The position numbers and the translations under genes were made by a program. 64,000 nt of DNA from Streptomyces genisteinicus. GTDB lineage: Bacteria > Actinomycetota > Actinomycetes > Streptomycetales > Streptomycetaceae. Shown in pieces: positions 16,766 through 26,470 of the stretch (its first letter is position 1; each line of letters starts with the position of its first letter). The notes under the pieces were generated by a model. That model did no database searches. It was given only the letters and a program-made list of their open reading frames with translations, and was not told the DNA's origin. The DNA lies in the NCBI RefSeq assembly GCF_014489615.1, contig NZ_CP060825.1:1777501-1841500 (forward strand), given 5' to 3'.

Positions 16766-17131
16766 TCAGACGGCGAGCGCCTGGGCCCGGCGCTTCACCT
16801 CCGTGCCGCGATTCTCGCCGAGTGCCTGCGCGGGCGTGCCCGGCAGGGTCGGGTCGGGGGTGAAGAGCCACTCCAGCATCTCTTCGTCGGAGAAGCCGTC
16901 GTCCCGCAGCAGGGTCAGGGTCCCGGCGAGACCCTTGACCACCTTGGTGCCGTCGATGAAGGCGGCGGGCACCTGGAGCGTCCTGTTCTCACCACGACGG
17001 ACGGCGATCAGCTGGCCCTCCTTGACCAGCTGCCGCACGCGCGTCACCTCGACATCGAGCATTTCCGCGATGTCCGGCAGGTGGAGCCAGGCGGGGACGA
17101 GGGCGTCGGTCTTTGCGTCAATCTCGGTCAC
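16766..17131 (-). CDS. Rv2175c-like DNA-binding protein
   Basis: Small protein of 121 residues. The N-terminal half ([20 protein letters not shown]) is a winged helix-turn-helix like MerR/excisionase proteins; the C-terminal half has [20 protein letters not shown], the Rv2175c family signature. In M. tuberculosis, Rv2175c is a DNA-binding substrate of the kinase PknL and lies next to it. Here a PknL-like kinase is encoded 4.5 kb away, so the same pairing may hold. GTG start at 17131 without a ribosome binding site; CAGGCT on the minus strand (17139-17144) seven bases upstream fits a leaderless mRNA. Confidence 0.88.
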   Translation of the reverse strand: MTEIDAKTDALVPAWLHLPDIAEMLDVEVTRVRQLVKEGQLIAVRRGENRTLQVPAAFIDGTKVVKGLAGTLTLLRDDGFSDEEMLEWLFTPDPTLPGTPAQALGENRGTEVKRRAQALAV

Positions 17132-17391
17132 GGGAGCAAGCCTGCCATCCTGCGCCGACACTCGGTACCCGGCGGCCTCCGAGCGGGCGTCGCCCGGCCC
17201 GCCGGACCGACCCGATCCACCGGACAGCGCCGATCCGCCGGACGGACCGATCCGCTGGACAGCCCGCCCGGACATCCCCGGCCGGGCGCCGCCGGCCCGC
17301 CGGGCGGCGGAGAGCGGCACGGGCGCGGGCCGCTCTCCCGCAGGCGCCGGCCGGGCGGGGGCGGCCGGGCACGTACCGGCCGTCCCGGCGG

Positions 17392-18630
17392 TCACAGGAC
17401 GGCGGCCTTCAGCGGCACCGACGGGTCCGCGGCCCGCACCGGGTCGAGCGGCGCGCCCGAGGCCAGCAGCCTGCGGCCCTGGGCCAGGTCCCGCGGCCGG
17501 CCGACGGTGAGCAGCGCGGCCAGGGCTCCGTCGCGCAGCCACAGGACCGACCAGTCGTCCCGGGCGGCCGGGTCGCCGCGCCACAGCATCGTGTCGGCGG
17601 CCGGGTGGTGGCCCGCGTACTGCACGAAGCGGCCGAATTGCTCGGACCAGAAATAGGGCACCGGGTCGTACGCGGCGGTCCCCTCCCCGCCGCCCGTGAT
17701 GTCAGCCGCCACCGTCCGGGGGCCCTGGAGGGCGTTGTCCCAGTGGTGCACCAGCAGCCGCCGGCCGTAGCGGGCCGACGGGTAGGAGGCGCAGTCGCCG
17801 ACCGCCCAGACGCCGGGCGCGGAGGTCCGCAGCCGGTCGTCGGCGACGACCGCGCCGTCCGGCCCCACGGCGATGCCGCTGCCCGTGAGCGCCGCGGTCG
17901 CGGGACGTGCGCCGATGCCGACGACGACGGCCCCGGCGGGGAGGGTGCGTCCCGAGGCGAGCTCGACCGCGTCCTCCGTGACGGCGACCACGCGTTCCCC
18001 GGTCAGCAGGGTCACCCCGGCGTCGGAGTACCAGCGGGTCATGGGCGCGACGACGTCGGCGGGCAGGGCGCCGGCCAGCGGCCGCCCGGCGGCCTCGACG
18101 ACGGTGACGGCGCAGCCGGCCTCCCGGGCGGCGGTCGCGAACTCCGCGCCGATCCAGCCCGCGCCGACCACCACGATGTCCTGCCCGCGTGCGAGCACGG
18201 GCCTCAGCCGGGCCGCGTCGTCGAGGGTGCGCAGCAGGTGGACGCCGGGCACGCCGCCGGCGCCGGGCAGGGCGACGGGTTCCGCGCCGGTGGCGAGGAC
18301 CAGTGCGTCGTACGGCACGGGCCCCGCCTCGGTGTCCACCTCGTGGTCGGCCGGGCGCACGCCGGTGACCTCGCAGCCGAGGCGCAGCCCGACGCCGAGG
18401 TCGTCGAAGTCGACGTCGAAGGCGGAACCCTCGGCGGTGCCGAGCAGGACCGCCTTGGACAGGGGCGGCCGGTCGTACGGCTGGTGGGGTTCGGCGCCGA
18501 TGAGGGTGACGGCTCCGCCGAAGCCGGCCTCCCGCAGGGCGACCGCCGTCTGCACCCCGGCCATGCCGGCGCCGACGACGACCACCGTCCGGACGTCGCC
18601 CGCCGCGTTCCGCCCGCTTCGCTCGATCAC
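17392..18630 (-). CDS. Ferredoxin/rubredoxin reductase-like FAD oxidoreductase
   Basis: Flavoprotein of 412 residues. The FAD motif TVVVVGAGMAGVQTAVALRE begins near residue 15, with PYDRPPLSK after it. The NAD(P)H motif IVVVGAGWIGAEFATAAREAG is near 150-170, and GVWAVGDCA closes the FAD site. The C-terminal ~85 residues (YFWSEQFGRFVQYAG...) form a reductase_C domain as in BphA4-like ferredoxin reductases. The electron acceptor is not encoded nearby. TAGGGT (18637-18642 on the minus strand) lies six bases before the GTG start, predicting a leaderless mRNA. Confidence 0.88.
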   Translation of the reverse strand: MIERSGRNAAGDVRTVVVVGAGMAGVQTAVALREAGFGGAVTLIGAEPHQPYDRPPLSKAVLLGTAEGSAFDVDFDDLGVGLRLGCEVTGVRPADHEVDTEAGPVPYDALVLATGAEPVALPGAGGVPGVHLLRTLDDAARLRPVLARGQDIVVVGAGWIGAEFATAAREAGCAVTVVEAAGRPLAGALPADVVAPMTRWYSDAGVTLLTGERVVAVTEDAVELASGRTLPAGAVVVGIGARPATAALTGSGIAVGPDGAVVADDRLRTSAPGVWAVGDCASYPSARYGRRLLVHHWDNALQGPRTVAADITGGGEGTAAYDPVPYFWSEQFGRFVQYAGHHPAADTMLWRGDPAARDDWSVLWLRDGALAALLTVGRPRDLAQGRRLLASGAPLDPVRAADPSVPLKAAVL

Positions 18631-18835
18631 CGGGCCACCCTATGGGCTGCGCGTCCGCACCGGCCAGAACGGCCCCGCGCCCGACCCGGTGCGCGGGACG
18701 GCGGACCGCCGTGCGGCCCGGACGGCCCGGACGGCCCGACGGCGAGGTCCGCCCGACCCCCGGCGAGGTCCGCCGCGCCGTCAGGAGTTCCGACGCACCG
18801 CCAGGAGGCCCGGACCACGGGAGAAGTCCCGCCCG

Positions 18836-19177
18836 TCACACGGCCGTCTGCTCGACGACGCTGGTGCCGCGGCCCGGCCGGGACTCCCACTCCCAGGTCT
18901 CCTCCAGCCGGACCCGGCCGTCGGGCAGCGCCATGACGGCGGAGACGCAGTGCCCGGTGGCCGTGGTGCCGTCCGTCCTCAACTGCACGTAGCGGAAGTC
19001 GAGCCGGTCGCCCTCGCGGGTGCCGACCAGGTGTCCGTGGACGATGTCGCCGCCTGCGTACTCGGCCCAGATCCGGCCCTCCCGCTCGTGGTACGTGAAG
19101 CGGGTGCGGGTGCCGACCTGGCCGGCGTCCTGGTCCGCGACCGGTGCCATCACCAGCCCGTCGAGCGACCTCACCAC
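18836..19177 (-). CDS. Small conserved hypothetical protein
   Basis: Beta-rich protein of 113 residues. It belongs to a widespread small family with the pattern F-x-Y-x5-G-x2-W-x2-Y-x-G-G-x-I-x2-G-H-L-x-G and LEETWEWES near the end. Database entries often call it N-acetylglutamate synthase, but it is far too short and lacks acetyltransferase motifs, so I do not adopt that name. The GTG at 19177 is six bases after AGGAGG. It is divergent from the thiO riboswitch region. The function is unknown. Confidence 0.75.
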   Translation of the reverse strand: MVRSLDGLVMAPVADQDAGQVGTRTRFTYHEREGRIWAEYAGGDIVHGHLVGTREGDRLDFRYVQLRTDGTTATGHCVSAVMALPDGRVRLEETWEWESRPGRGTSVVEQTAV

Positions 19178-19224
19178 GGGTGACCTCCTGTGCCGGACGT
19201 GCCCCGCGGCGGAGGACGGCTCCC

Positions 19225-19254
19225 TTACCGAGCCGTGTGCCGGGGGTTTAGGGT
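19225..19254 (+). promoter_or_regulatory. Promoter of the thiO operon
   Basis: TTACCG (19225-19230) and TAGGGT (19249-19254) are separated by 18 bp and sit just upstream of the TPP riboswitch. Confidence 0.6.
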
Positions 19255-19265
19255 GGCCACCGTAA

Positions 19266-19361
19266 GACACTCGCGGGAGCCCGGACGCACCGGGCTGAGA
19301 GGGAGGCTGGGGCGGCCTCCGACCGTACGAACCTGATCCGGGTCATGCCGGCGAAGGGAGG
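19266..19361 (+). promoter_or_regulatory. TPP riboswitch (THI element)
   Basis: The leader has the conserved THI-box parts in order: CGGGCTGAGAGG (pyrimidine-binding side), a variable hairpin (AGGCTGGGGCGGCCT), GACCGTACGAACCTGATC, then GGGTCATGCCGGCGAAGGGA, which also carries or borders the thiO ribosome binding site. Thiamine pyrophosphate binding most likely hides that site and lowers translation. Confidence 0.95.
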
Positions 19362-19373
19362 GGTTGGACGCCC

Positions 19374-20561
19374 ATGTCCCGTACAGCGAACCAGCCGGAC
19401 GTCCTGGTCGTGGGGGGCGGCATCATCGGCCTCGTGACGGCCTGGCGCGCGGCTCAGCGCGGACTCTCCGTCCGGGTGGCCGACCCGGAACCGGGCGGCG
19501 GCGCCGCCCGGGTGGCGGCCGGCATGCTGGCCGCGGTCACCGAACTCCACTACGGCGAGCAGACGCTGCTCGCCCTCAACCTCGAATCGGCGCGCCGCTA
19601 CCCGGACTTCGCCGCGGAGCTGGAGGAGGCGAGCGGCCGGGGCGTCGGCTACCGGGCCTGCGGCACCCTCGCGGTCGCCCTCGACGCGGACGACCGGGCG
19701 CACCTGCGCGAACTGCACGCGCTCCAGACCCGGTCGGGCCTGGAGTCGACCTGGCTGAGCGGCCGCGAGTGCCGGCGGCTGGAACCGATGCTGGCGCCGG
19801 GTGTCCGCGGCGGACTGCGGGTCGACGGGGACCACCAGGTGGATCCCCGGCTGCTCGCCTCGGCGCTGGTGACCGCCTGCGAGCGGGCGGGCGTCGTCCT
19901 GGTGCGCGAGCGGGCGGAGCGGCTCGTGGTGGAGCGCGGCCGGGCGACGGGCGCGGTCCTGTCGGACGGCACCCGGGTGGCGGCGGGGCAGGTGGTCCTC
20001 GCGGGCGGCAGCATGAGCGGCCGGCTCGACGGTGTGCCCGCCGAGGCCGTGCCGCCGGTGCGCCCCGTGAAGGGCCAGGTGCTGCGGCTGACCGTGCCGC
20101 CCGCCTTCGCGCCGTTCCTCTCGCGCACCGTGCGGGCCGTGGTGCGGGGCAGCCAGGTGTACCTGGTGCCCCGGGAGTCGGGCGAGCTGGTGATCGGCGC
20201 GACCAGCGAGGAGCTCGGCTGGGACACCGCGGTCACCGCGGGCGGGGTGTACGAACTCCTCCGCGACGCCCACGAACTGGTGCCCGGCATCACCGAGCTG
20301 CCGCTCACCGAGACCCGGGCCGGTCTGCGCCCCGGGTCCCCCGACAACGCGCCGCTGCTCGGTTTCACCGCGCTTCCCGGTCTGCTGACCGCGACCGGCC
20401 ACTACCGCAACGGCGTCCTGCTCACCCCGGTGACGGGCGACGTGATGGCCGCCGCGCTGGCCGACGGCGACGTGCCCGACGAGGCGCGGCCGTTCGCCCC
20501 CGGCCGGTTCGCCGCAGGCCCGCCGCGCATTCCCTCCGGACGACAGGAACAGCCCGTATGA
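19374..20561 (+). CDS. thiO: Glycine oxidase ThiO
   Basis: FAD enzyme of 395 residues that oxidises glycine to dehydroglycine for the thiazole ring. An N-terminal VLVVGGGIIGLVTAWRAAQRG binds FAD; GGAARVAAGMLAAVTE and the C-terminal ETRAGLRPGSPDNAPLLG, TATGHYRNGVLLTP match the ThiO/DAO family. Controlled by the TPP riboswitch directly upstream. Its stop overlaps the thiS start (ATGA), so the two are coupled. Confidence 0.96.
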   Translation: MSRTANQPDVLVVGGGIIGLVTAWRAAQRGLSVRVADPEPGGGAARVAAGMLAAVTELHYGEQTLLALNLESARRYPDFAAELEEASGRGVGYRACGTLAVALDADDRAHLRELHALQTRSGLESTWLSGRECRRLEPMLAPGVRGGLRVDGDHQVDPRLLASALVTACERAGVVLVRERAERLVVERGRATGAVLSDGTRVAAGQVVLAGGSMSGRLDGVPAEAVPPVRPVKGQVLRLTVPPAFAPFLSRTVRAVVRGSQVYLVPRESGELVIGATSEELGWDTAVTAGGVYELLRDAHELVPGITELPLTETRAGLRPGSPDNAPLLGFTALPGLLTATGHYRNGVLLTPVTGDVMAAALADGDVPDEARPFAPGRFAAGPPRIPSGRQEQPV

Positions 20562-20758
20562 ACATCTCGGTCAACGGTGAAGCCAGGCAGCTCGCCGCCG
20601 GTACCACCCTGGACGCGGTCGTGGCCGCGCTGAGCGCCGCGCCCTCCGGGGTGGCGGCGGCCGTCAACGAGAGCGTGGTGCCGCGCGGCGAGTGGGCCGC
20701 GACCCGGCTCGGCGAGGGCGACCGCGTCGAGGTGCTGACCGCGGTGCAGGGGGGCTGA
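20558..20758 (+). CDS. thiS: Sulfur carrier protein ThiS
   Basis: Ubiquitin-like sulfur carrier of 66 residues. It ends in the required Gly-Gly (VEVLTAVQGG), where the thiocarboxylate forms, and begins MNISVNGEARQLAAGTTLDA as in other ThiS proteins. It delivers sulfur to ThiG. It overlaps thiO by four bases and is three bases from thiG. No thiF is in the window. Confidence 0.95.
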   Translation: MNISVNGEARQLAAGTTLDAVVAALSAAPSGVAAAVNESVVPRGEWAATRLGEGDRVEVLTAVQGG

Positions 20759-21556
<798 letters not shown>

Positions 21557-21661
21557 GGACGGCGGCCGGGGGGCGCGGGGCACGGTGTCCCCTGTCACAG
21601 CTCCGTCGCAGCCCTCACCGGCCCGTCCCCGGCTCCCGTACCGGCTCGTAGACTCTCCTGC

Positions 21662-23617
21662 GTGGACACGACCCTCAAGGACCCCCTCGTCGGGCAGCTG
21701 CTCGACGGCCGCTACCGCGTCGAGGGGCGCATCGCCGTCGGCGGGATGGCCACGGTCTACCGGGCCGTCGACACCCGCCTCGACCGCGTGCTCGCGCTGA
21801 AGGTGATGCATCCCGGGCTGGCCGCCGACGCGACGTTCGTCGAGCGGTTCATCCGTGAGGCCAAGTCCGTCGCCCGGCTGGCGCACCCCAACGTGGTGGG
21901 CGTCTTCGACCAGGGCGCCGAGGGCGCGTACGTCTACCTGGCCATGGAGTACGTCGAGGGCTGCACCCTGCGGGACGTGCTGCGCGAGCGCGGGGCGCTG
22001 GCCCCGCGGGCCGCCCTGGACATCCTGGAGCCGGTGCTCGCGGCGCTCGGCGCGGCCCACCGGGCCGGGTTCGTGCACCGGGACATGAAGCCGGAGAACG
22101 TGCTGATCGGTGACGACGGCCGGGTGAAGGTCGCCGACTTCGGCCTGGTCCGCGCGGTGGACACGGTGACGAACACCTCCGGAACGGTCCTCGGCACGGT
22201 CTCGTACCTCGCCCCGGAGCAGATCGAGTACGGCACCGCCGACACCCGTGCCGACGTCTACGCGTGCGGTGTGGTGCTGTACGAGATGCTGACCGGCGGG
22301 AAGCCGCACGGCGGGGACACCCCGGCGCAGGTGCTCTACCTGCATCTCAACGAGGACGTGCCCGCACCCTCGGCGGCGCACCCGGGGCTGGCGGTCGAGC
22401 TGGACGAGCTGGTGGCGAGCGCCACCGCCCGCAACCCGGAGGTCCGCCCGCACGACGCGGTCGCGCTGCTGGCGCAGGTCCGCGAGGCACGGGCGGCGCT
22501 CGGGGACGCGCAGCTCGACGCGGTGGCCCCGGCCGGCCCCGGGCCGGCCGCGGGCCCCCGCCCGGTGGCCTCCGGAACCCAGGAGGACGAGCGCACGGAC
22601 GTGCTGCCGCGCACCGTGGCGCGCGAGGAGCCGGGCGTGCGGCACACGGCGCGGCTGACCGTGCCGCCTCCCGACGCGCGGCGGCAGGATCCGCCGCGCC
22701 GCGCGCTGCCCGGCCTCGGCGCGCTCGCGCAGCGGCGGGGCGTGCTGGCGCTGGTGATCGCCGTCGTCGCGGTGCTGGGCATCGGCACCGGTGTCTGGTA
22801 CATCAACTCGGGACAGTTCACCCGGGTCCCGGCCCTGATCGGCAAGACGGAGGGCGACGCCCGCGGCAGGCTGGACGCGGCCGGGCTGGACGTGCGGACG
22901 GTGCGGCACGACTTCAGCGAGTCGGTGCCGCGCGGTTCGGTGATCAACAGCGATCCGGGGGGCGGCGAGCGCATCCGCGGCAACGACTCGGTGACGCTGA
23001 TCGTCTCGCGCGGCCCCAGGATCGTGACGGTGCCCGACGTGTCGGGCCGCCCGCTGGCCGAGGCGCAGCGCGCGCTGAAGAAGGCGGGGCTCGCGCCCGG
23101 CGCGGTGACGCGCGAGTTCGACGAGACGGTGCAGCAGGGCTCGGTGATCCGTACGGACCCGGAGGCCGGCAGCAGCCGCAGTCCGGACACCGCGGTGGCC
23201 CTCGTCGTCAGCCGGGGCGCGCCGGTCGACGTCCCGGACGTCACGGGCGACACCGCCGAGGCGGCCACCGAGGAGCTGGAGGCGGCCGGCCTGAAGGTGG
23301 AGATCGCCGACGCGCGCGTCCACGCCCCGGGCGAGGCCGGTACGGTCGCCCGGCAGTCCGCCGCCGAGGGCACCCGGCTCGCGGGCGGCGACACGATCAC
23401 CCTGACCCTCTCCAAGGGGCCTCGGATGGTCCCCGTCCCGGACGTCACGGGCGACACGGTGGACGACGCGACCGCCGCCCTGGAGGCCGCGGGCTTCACG
23501 GTGAAGGCCGAGAAGAAGTTCCCGTTCCTGGGCGACACGGTGGAGAGCCAGTCCGTCGAGGGCGGCGGCCGGGCGCCCGAGGGCAGTGAGATCGTCATCA
23601 GGATCAAGGGAATCTAG
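21662..23617 (+). CDS. pkaF: PASTA-domain Ser/Thr protein kinase
   Basis: Eukaryotic-type kinase of 651 residues. The kinase domain (about 18-280) has the Gly-rich loop IAVGGMATVYRA, Lys47, HRDMKPEN (139-146), the metal-binding DFG (Asp159) and the activation segment TSGTVLGTVSYLAPEQ. A proline/alanine linker leads to one membrane helix (about 360-382) and four extracellular PASTA repeats (385-651), which bind muropeptides in other kinases. The position matches S. coelicolor pkaF and mycobacterial pknL, though PknL lacks PASTA domains as I recall. TAGACT (21649-21654) seven bases before the GTG predicts a leaderless mRNA. Confidence 0.93.
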   Translation: MDTTLKDPLVGQLLDGRYRVEGRIAVGGMATVYRAVDTRLDRVLALKVMHPGLAADATFVERFIREAKSVARLAHPNVVGVFDQGAEGAYVYLAMEYVEGCTLRDVLRERGALAPRAALDILEPVLAALGAAHRAGFVHRDMKPENVLIGDDGRVKVADFGLVRAVDTVTNTSGTVLGTVSYLAPEQIEYGTADTRADVYACGVVLYEMLTGGKPHGGDTPAQVLYLHLNEDVPAPSAAHPGLAVELDELVASATARNPEVRPHDAVALLAQVREARAALGDAQLDAVAPAGPGPAAGPRPVASGTQEDERTDVLPRTVAREEPGVRHTARLTVPPPDARRQDPPRRALPGLGALAQRRGVLALVIAVVAVLGIGTGVWYINSGQFTRVPALIGKTEGDARGRLDAAGLDVRTVRHDFSESVPRGSVINSDPGGGERIRGNDSVTLIVSRGPRIVTVPDVSGRPLAEAQRALKKAGLAPGAVTREFDETVQQGSVIRTDPEAGSSRSPDTAVALVVSRGAPVDVPDVTGDTAEAATEELEAAGLKVEIADARVHAPGEAGTVARQSAAEGTRLAGGDTITLTLSKGPRMVPVPDVTGDTVDDATAALEAAGFTVKAEKKFPFLGDTVESQSVEGGGRAPEGSEIVIRIKGI

Positions 23618-23623
23618 GTACCC

Positions 23624-24472
23624 ATGCGCAACCCCGTCGGCGGCCACGTCCCCGTGGCCGGCGGTCTCGCCACGACCGGCCTCGCCTACGCGCGGGAGCT
23701 CGCGGCGGAGGCGGTCCAGGTGTTCGTCGCCAACCCCCGGGGGTGGGCGCTGCCGCTGGGCAGTCCCGCCGAGGACGAGAAGTTCCGGACCCAGTGCGAG
23801 GCGGAGGGCCTGTCGGCCTGGGTGCACGCGCCGTATCTGATCAACTTCGGCTCGCACACCGAGGCGACGGCCGAGCAGTCCGTGCACTCGATGCGGCACT
23901 CCCTGCGCCGGGCCCGGCAGATCGGCGCCCGCGGGGTGGTGGTGCACACCGGGTCGGCGACCGGGGGCCGGTCACGGGAGGTGGCGCTGGCGCAGGTGCG
24001 GGAGCGGATGCTGCCGCTGCTGGACGAGCTGACCCATGACGACGACCCCTTCCTGCTGCTGGAGTCGACGGCCGGCCAGGGGTCGTCGCTCTGCGCCCTG
24101 GCCGAGGACTTCGGCCCCTACTTCGCCGCGCTGGACGCGCATCCGAAGCTCGGCGTCTGCCTGGACACCTGCCACATCCACGCGGCGGGCCACGATCTCG
24201 CGGCACCGGGCGGCATGGCGCGCACCCTGGACGAGCTGGTGGCGACGGTCGGGGCCGGACGGCTGAAGCTGGTCCACGCCAATGACTCCCGGGACGTGGC
24301 GGGCGCGCACAAGGACCGGCACGCGAACGTGGGGGCGGGAACGATCGGAGAGCCGCCGTTCGCCGCGCTGATGGCGCATCCGGCCACCGAGGGCGTGCCC
24401 CTGATCATCGAGACCCCGGGCGGGAAGGAGGGGCACGCCGCGGACGTGGCACGGCTGAAGGCCCTGCGCTGA
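23624..24472 (+). CDS. nfo: Deoxyribonuclease IV (AP endonuclease)
   Basis: Endonuclease IV-type AP endonuclease of 282 residues for base excision repair. The zinc-site motifs are visible: VHAPYLINFGSH, GVVVHTGSA, LLLESTAGQG, GVCLDTCHIHAAGHD, LVHANDSRDVAGAHKDRHAN(V) and IIETPGG. It starts six bases after the kinase stop, so the two may be transcribed together. Confidence 0.92.
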   Translation: MRNPVGGHVPVAGGLATTGLAYARELAAEAVQVFVANPRGWALPLGSPAEDEKFRTQCEAEGLSAWVHAPYLINFGSHTEATAEQSVHSMRHSLRRARQIGARGVVVHTGSATGGRSREVALAQVRERMLPLLDELTHDDDPFLLLESTAGQGSSLCALAEDFGPYFAALDAHPKLGVCLDTCHIHAAGHDLAAPGGMARTLDELVATVGAGRLKLVHANDSRDVAGAHKDRHANVGAGTIGEPPFAALMAHPATEGVPLIIETPGGKEGHAADVARLKALR

Positions 24473-24492
24473 TCCGCGCGTCCCGTTGAGGA

Positions 24493-24509
24493 ATACCCCA
24501 GGGGGGTAT
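24493..24509 (+). promoter_or_regulatory. CsoR-like copper operator
   Basis: ATACCCC-AGG-GGGGTAT is a perfect 7-3-7 inverted repeat 51 bp before the His-rich DUF4396 gene. G/C tracts flanked by ATA/TAT are the hallmark of CsoR-type copper-sensor operators. No csoR gene is in the window. Confidence 0.75.
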
Positions 24510-24559
24510 ACGGTTCCTGTGTATCGGCAGGAGCCGCTATCCGACGTGGGGGCAGAGCC

Positions 24560-25162
24560 ATGCAGCAGCACGGAGAGCACGAACCGGACCGGTCGCACCA
24601 CCGCACCGGCCGTCACACCGGCCACGACGAGAACGGCGGCCGGACCCGGCACGAGTCCCACGAGGCCCACGGAGCCCGGGGCGCGCACACCGGTCACCCG
24701 GACCACGGCCACCGGCCCGGTCACGCCGCCACCGGCTGGGCGACCGCGGTCAGGGCCACCCTCCACTGCCTCACCGGCTGCGCCGTCGGCGAGGTCCTCG
24801 GCATGGTCATCGGCACGGCCCTCGGCTGGGGCAACGCCCCGACGATGGTCCTCGCGATCGTGCTGGCCTTCTTCTTCGGCTACTCGCTGACGCTCTGGGC
24901 GGTCACCCGCGCCGGCCTCGGCCTGAAGGCCGCCGTCGGCGTCGCGCTGGCCGCGGACACCCTCTCCATCACCGTCATGGAGGTCGTCGACAACGGCGTA
25001 CTGCTCCTGATCCCGGGCGCCATGGACGCCCATCTGACCGACGGGCTCTTCTGGGGAGCGCTCGCCTTCGCCTTCCTCGTCGCCTTCCTCGTCACCACTC
25101 CGGTGAACAAGTGGCTGATCGGCCGCGGCAAGGGCCACGCGGTGGCGCACCGCCACCACTGA
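24560..25162 (+). CDS. His-rich DUF4396 membrane protein, probable copper response
   Basis: Membrane protein of 200 residues. The first 55 residues are cytoplasmic or exposed, disordered and very rich in histidine (for example HGEHEPDRSHHRTGRHTGHD), typical of metal-binding tails. The DUF4396 domain follows with four helices (CLTGCAVGEVLGMVIGTALG, TMVLAIVLAFFFGYSLTLWA and two more), and the C-terminus is HAVAHRHH. A CsoR-like operator lies directly upstream. Copper handling is therefore likely, but the biochemical role of DUF4396 is unknown. Confidence 0.85.
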   Translation: MQQHGEHEPDRSHHRTGRHTGHDENGGRTRHESHEAHGARGAHTGHPDHGHRPGHAATGWATAVRATLHCLTGCAVGEVLGMVIGTALGWGNAPTMVLAIVLAFFFGYSLTLWAVTRAGLGLKAAVGVALAADTLSITVMEVVDNGVLLLIPGAMDAHLTDGLFWGALAFAFLVAFLVTTPVNKWLIGRGKGHAVAHRHH

Positions 25163-25175
25163 GGCCCGGCGGCCC

Positions 25176-25817
25176 TCAGAGCTCCGGGCCGTCCCCCGGC
25201 TCCTCCTGGTAGGAGTAGCGCTGCTCCTTCCAGGGGTCGCCGACGTTGTGGTAGCCGCGCTCCTCCCAGAAGCCGCGCCGGTCGGCGGTCATGTACTCGA
25301 TGCCGCGGACCCACTTGGGCCCTTTCCACGCGTACAGCTGCGGGACGACGAGGCGCAGCGGGAACCCGTGCTCGGCGGTGAGCAGTTCGCCGTCCTTGTG
25401 GGTGGCGAAGATCGTGCGGTCGGAGACGAAGTCCGCCAGCGGCAGGTTCGCGCTGAAGCCGTACTCGGCCCAGACCATGACGTGCGAGACGGCCGGAGCG
25501 GGCGGGGCGAGGGCGGCCACCGTCCCGGCCGCCACACCACCCCATTCGGCCCCCAGCATGCTGAACTTCGTGACGCAGTGCAGGTCGGCCACGACCGTGG
25601 CGAACGGGAGGGCGGTGAACTCCTCGTGGTTCCAGCAGTGCTTGTCGCCGTCGGCGGTGGCGCCGAAGACCCTGAACTCCCAGCGGTCCGGCTTGAACTT
25701 GGGTACGGGGCCGTAGTGGGTGACCGGCCAGCCGCGCTGCAGTCGCTGCCCCGGCGGAAGCTCGGACCCCTGTGGTGCTCGGTATTCCCGGCTCTCCGGC
25801 TGACCCATGTCATCCAT
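25176..25817 (-). CDS. Sulfite oxidase-like molybdopterin oxidoreductase
   Basis: Protein of 213 residues with the sulfite-oxidase/YedY molybdopterin fold. LHCVTKFSMLG carries the cysteine expected to bind molybdenum, and GEHGFPLRLVVP-like sequence (AEHGFPLRLVVPQLYAWKG) is characteristic. There is no TAT signal and no heme domain, so a cytoplasmic enzyme is likely. Substrate unknown. ATG at 25817 (25808 possible). The gene converges with DUF4396 and diverges from bfr. Confidence 0.85.
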   Translation of the reverse strand: MDDMGQPESREYRAPQGSELPPGQRLQRGWPVTHYGPVPKFKPDRWEFRVFGATADGDKHCWNHEEFTALPFATVVADLHCVTKFSMLGAEWGGVAAGTVAALAPPAPAVSHVMVWAEYGFSANLPLADFVSDRTIFATHKDGELLTAEHGFPLRLVVPQLYAWKGPKWVRGIEYMTADRRGFWEERGYHNVGDPWKEQRYSYQEEPGDGPEL

Positions 25818-25961
25818 GGTGACAGACCGCGAGGGGTGGTCATGACCAGGTACGGGCCCATTCGGGCAACTCCTACTAAGGAGGCACTTACTGGACGGTC
25901 ACCGGCCTCGGTGCAAGGATGCGGGACCGGCCCAGTCATACATGTGGAAGGAGCCTCTGCG

Positions 25962-26441
25962 ATGCAGGGCGACCCCGAGGTCATCGAGTTCCTCAACGAG
26001 CAGCTGACCGCCGAATTGACCGCGATCAACCAGTACTTCCTGCACGCGAAGATGCAGGAGAACTTCGGCTGGACCAAGCTCGCCAAGTACACGCGTGCCG
26101 AGTCCTTCGACGAGATGAAGCACGCCGAGGTCCTCACCGACCGCATCCTCTTCCTCGACGGCCTGCCCAACTACCAGCGCCTGTTCCACGTCCGAGTCGG
26201 CCAGACCGTCACGGAGATGTTCCAGGCCGACCGGCAGGTGGAGGTGGAGGCGATCGACCGCCTCAAGCGGGGGATCGAGGTCATGCGCGCCAAGGGGGAC
26301 ATCACCTCGGCGAACATCTTCGAGTCGATCCTGGAGGACGAGGAGCACCACATCGACTATCTCGACACCCAGCTGGAGCTCGTCGAGAAGCTCGGGGAGC
26401 CGCTGTACATCGCCCAGCTGATCGAGCAGCCGGAGAGCTGA
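25962..26441 (+). CDS. bfr: Bacterioferritin
   Basis: Iron-storage subunit of 159 residues. Ferroxidase ligands of the family are present: Glu18, Glu51, His54 and the EDEEHH segment near 127-130. Met52, the heme ligand between subunits, is in DEMKHAE. AAGGAG precedes the ATG. The bfd gene converges with it 29 bp downstream on the other strand. Confidence 0.96.
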   Translation: MQGDPEVIEFLNEQLTAELTAINQYFLHAKMQENFGWTKLAKYTRAESFDEMKHAEVLTDRILFLDGLPNYQRLFHVRVGQTVTEMFQADRQVEVEAIDRLKRGIEVMRAKGDITSANIFESILEDEEHHIDYLDTQLELVEKLGEPLYIAQLIEQPES

Positions 26442-26470
26442 GGCGTCCGCCGGGCCCCGGCGGCCCGGCC

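Noticed and set aside
18836..19177. N-acetylglutamate synthase
   Set aside because: The name is common for this family in databases, but the protein is 113 residues, beta-rich and lacks acetyl-CoA binding motifs.
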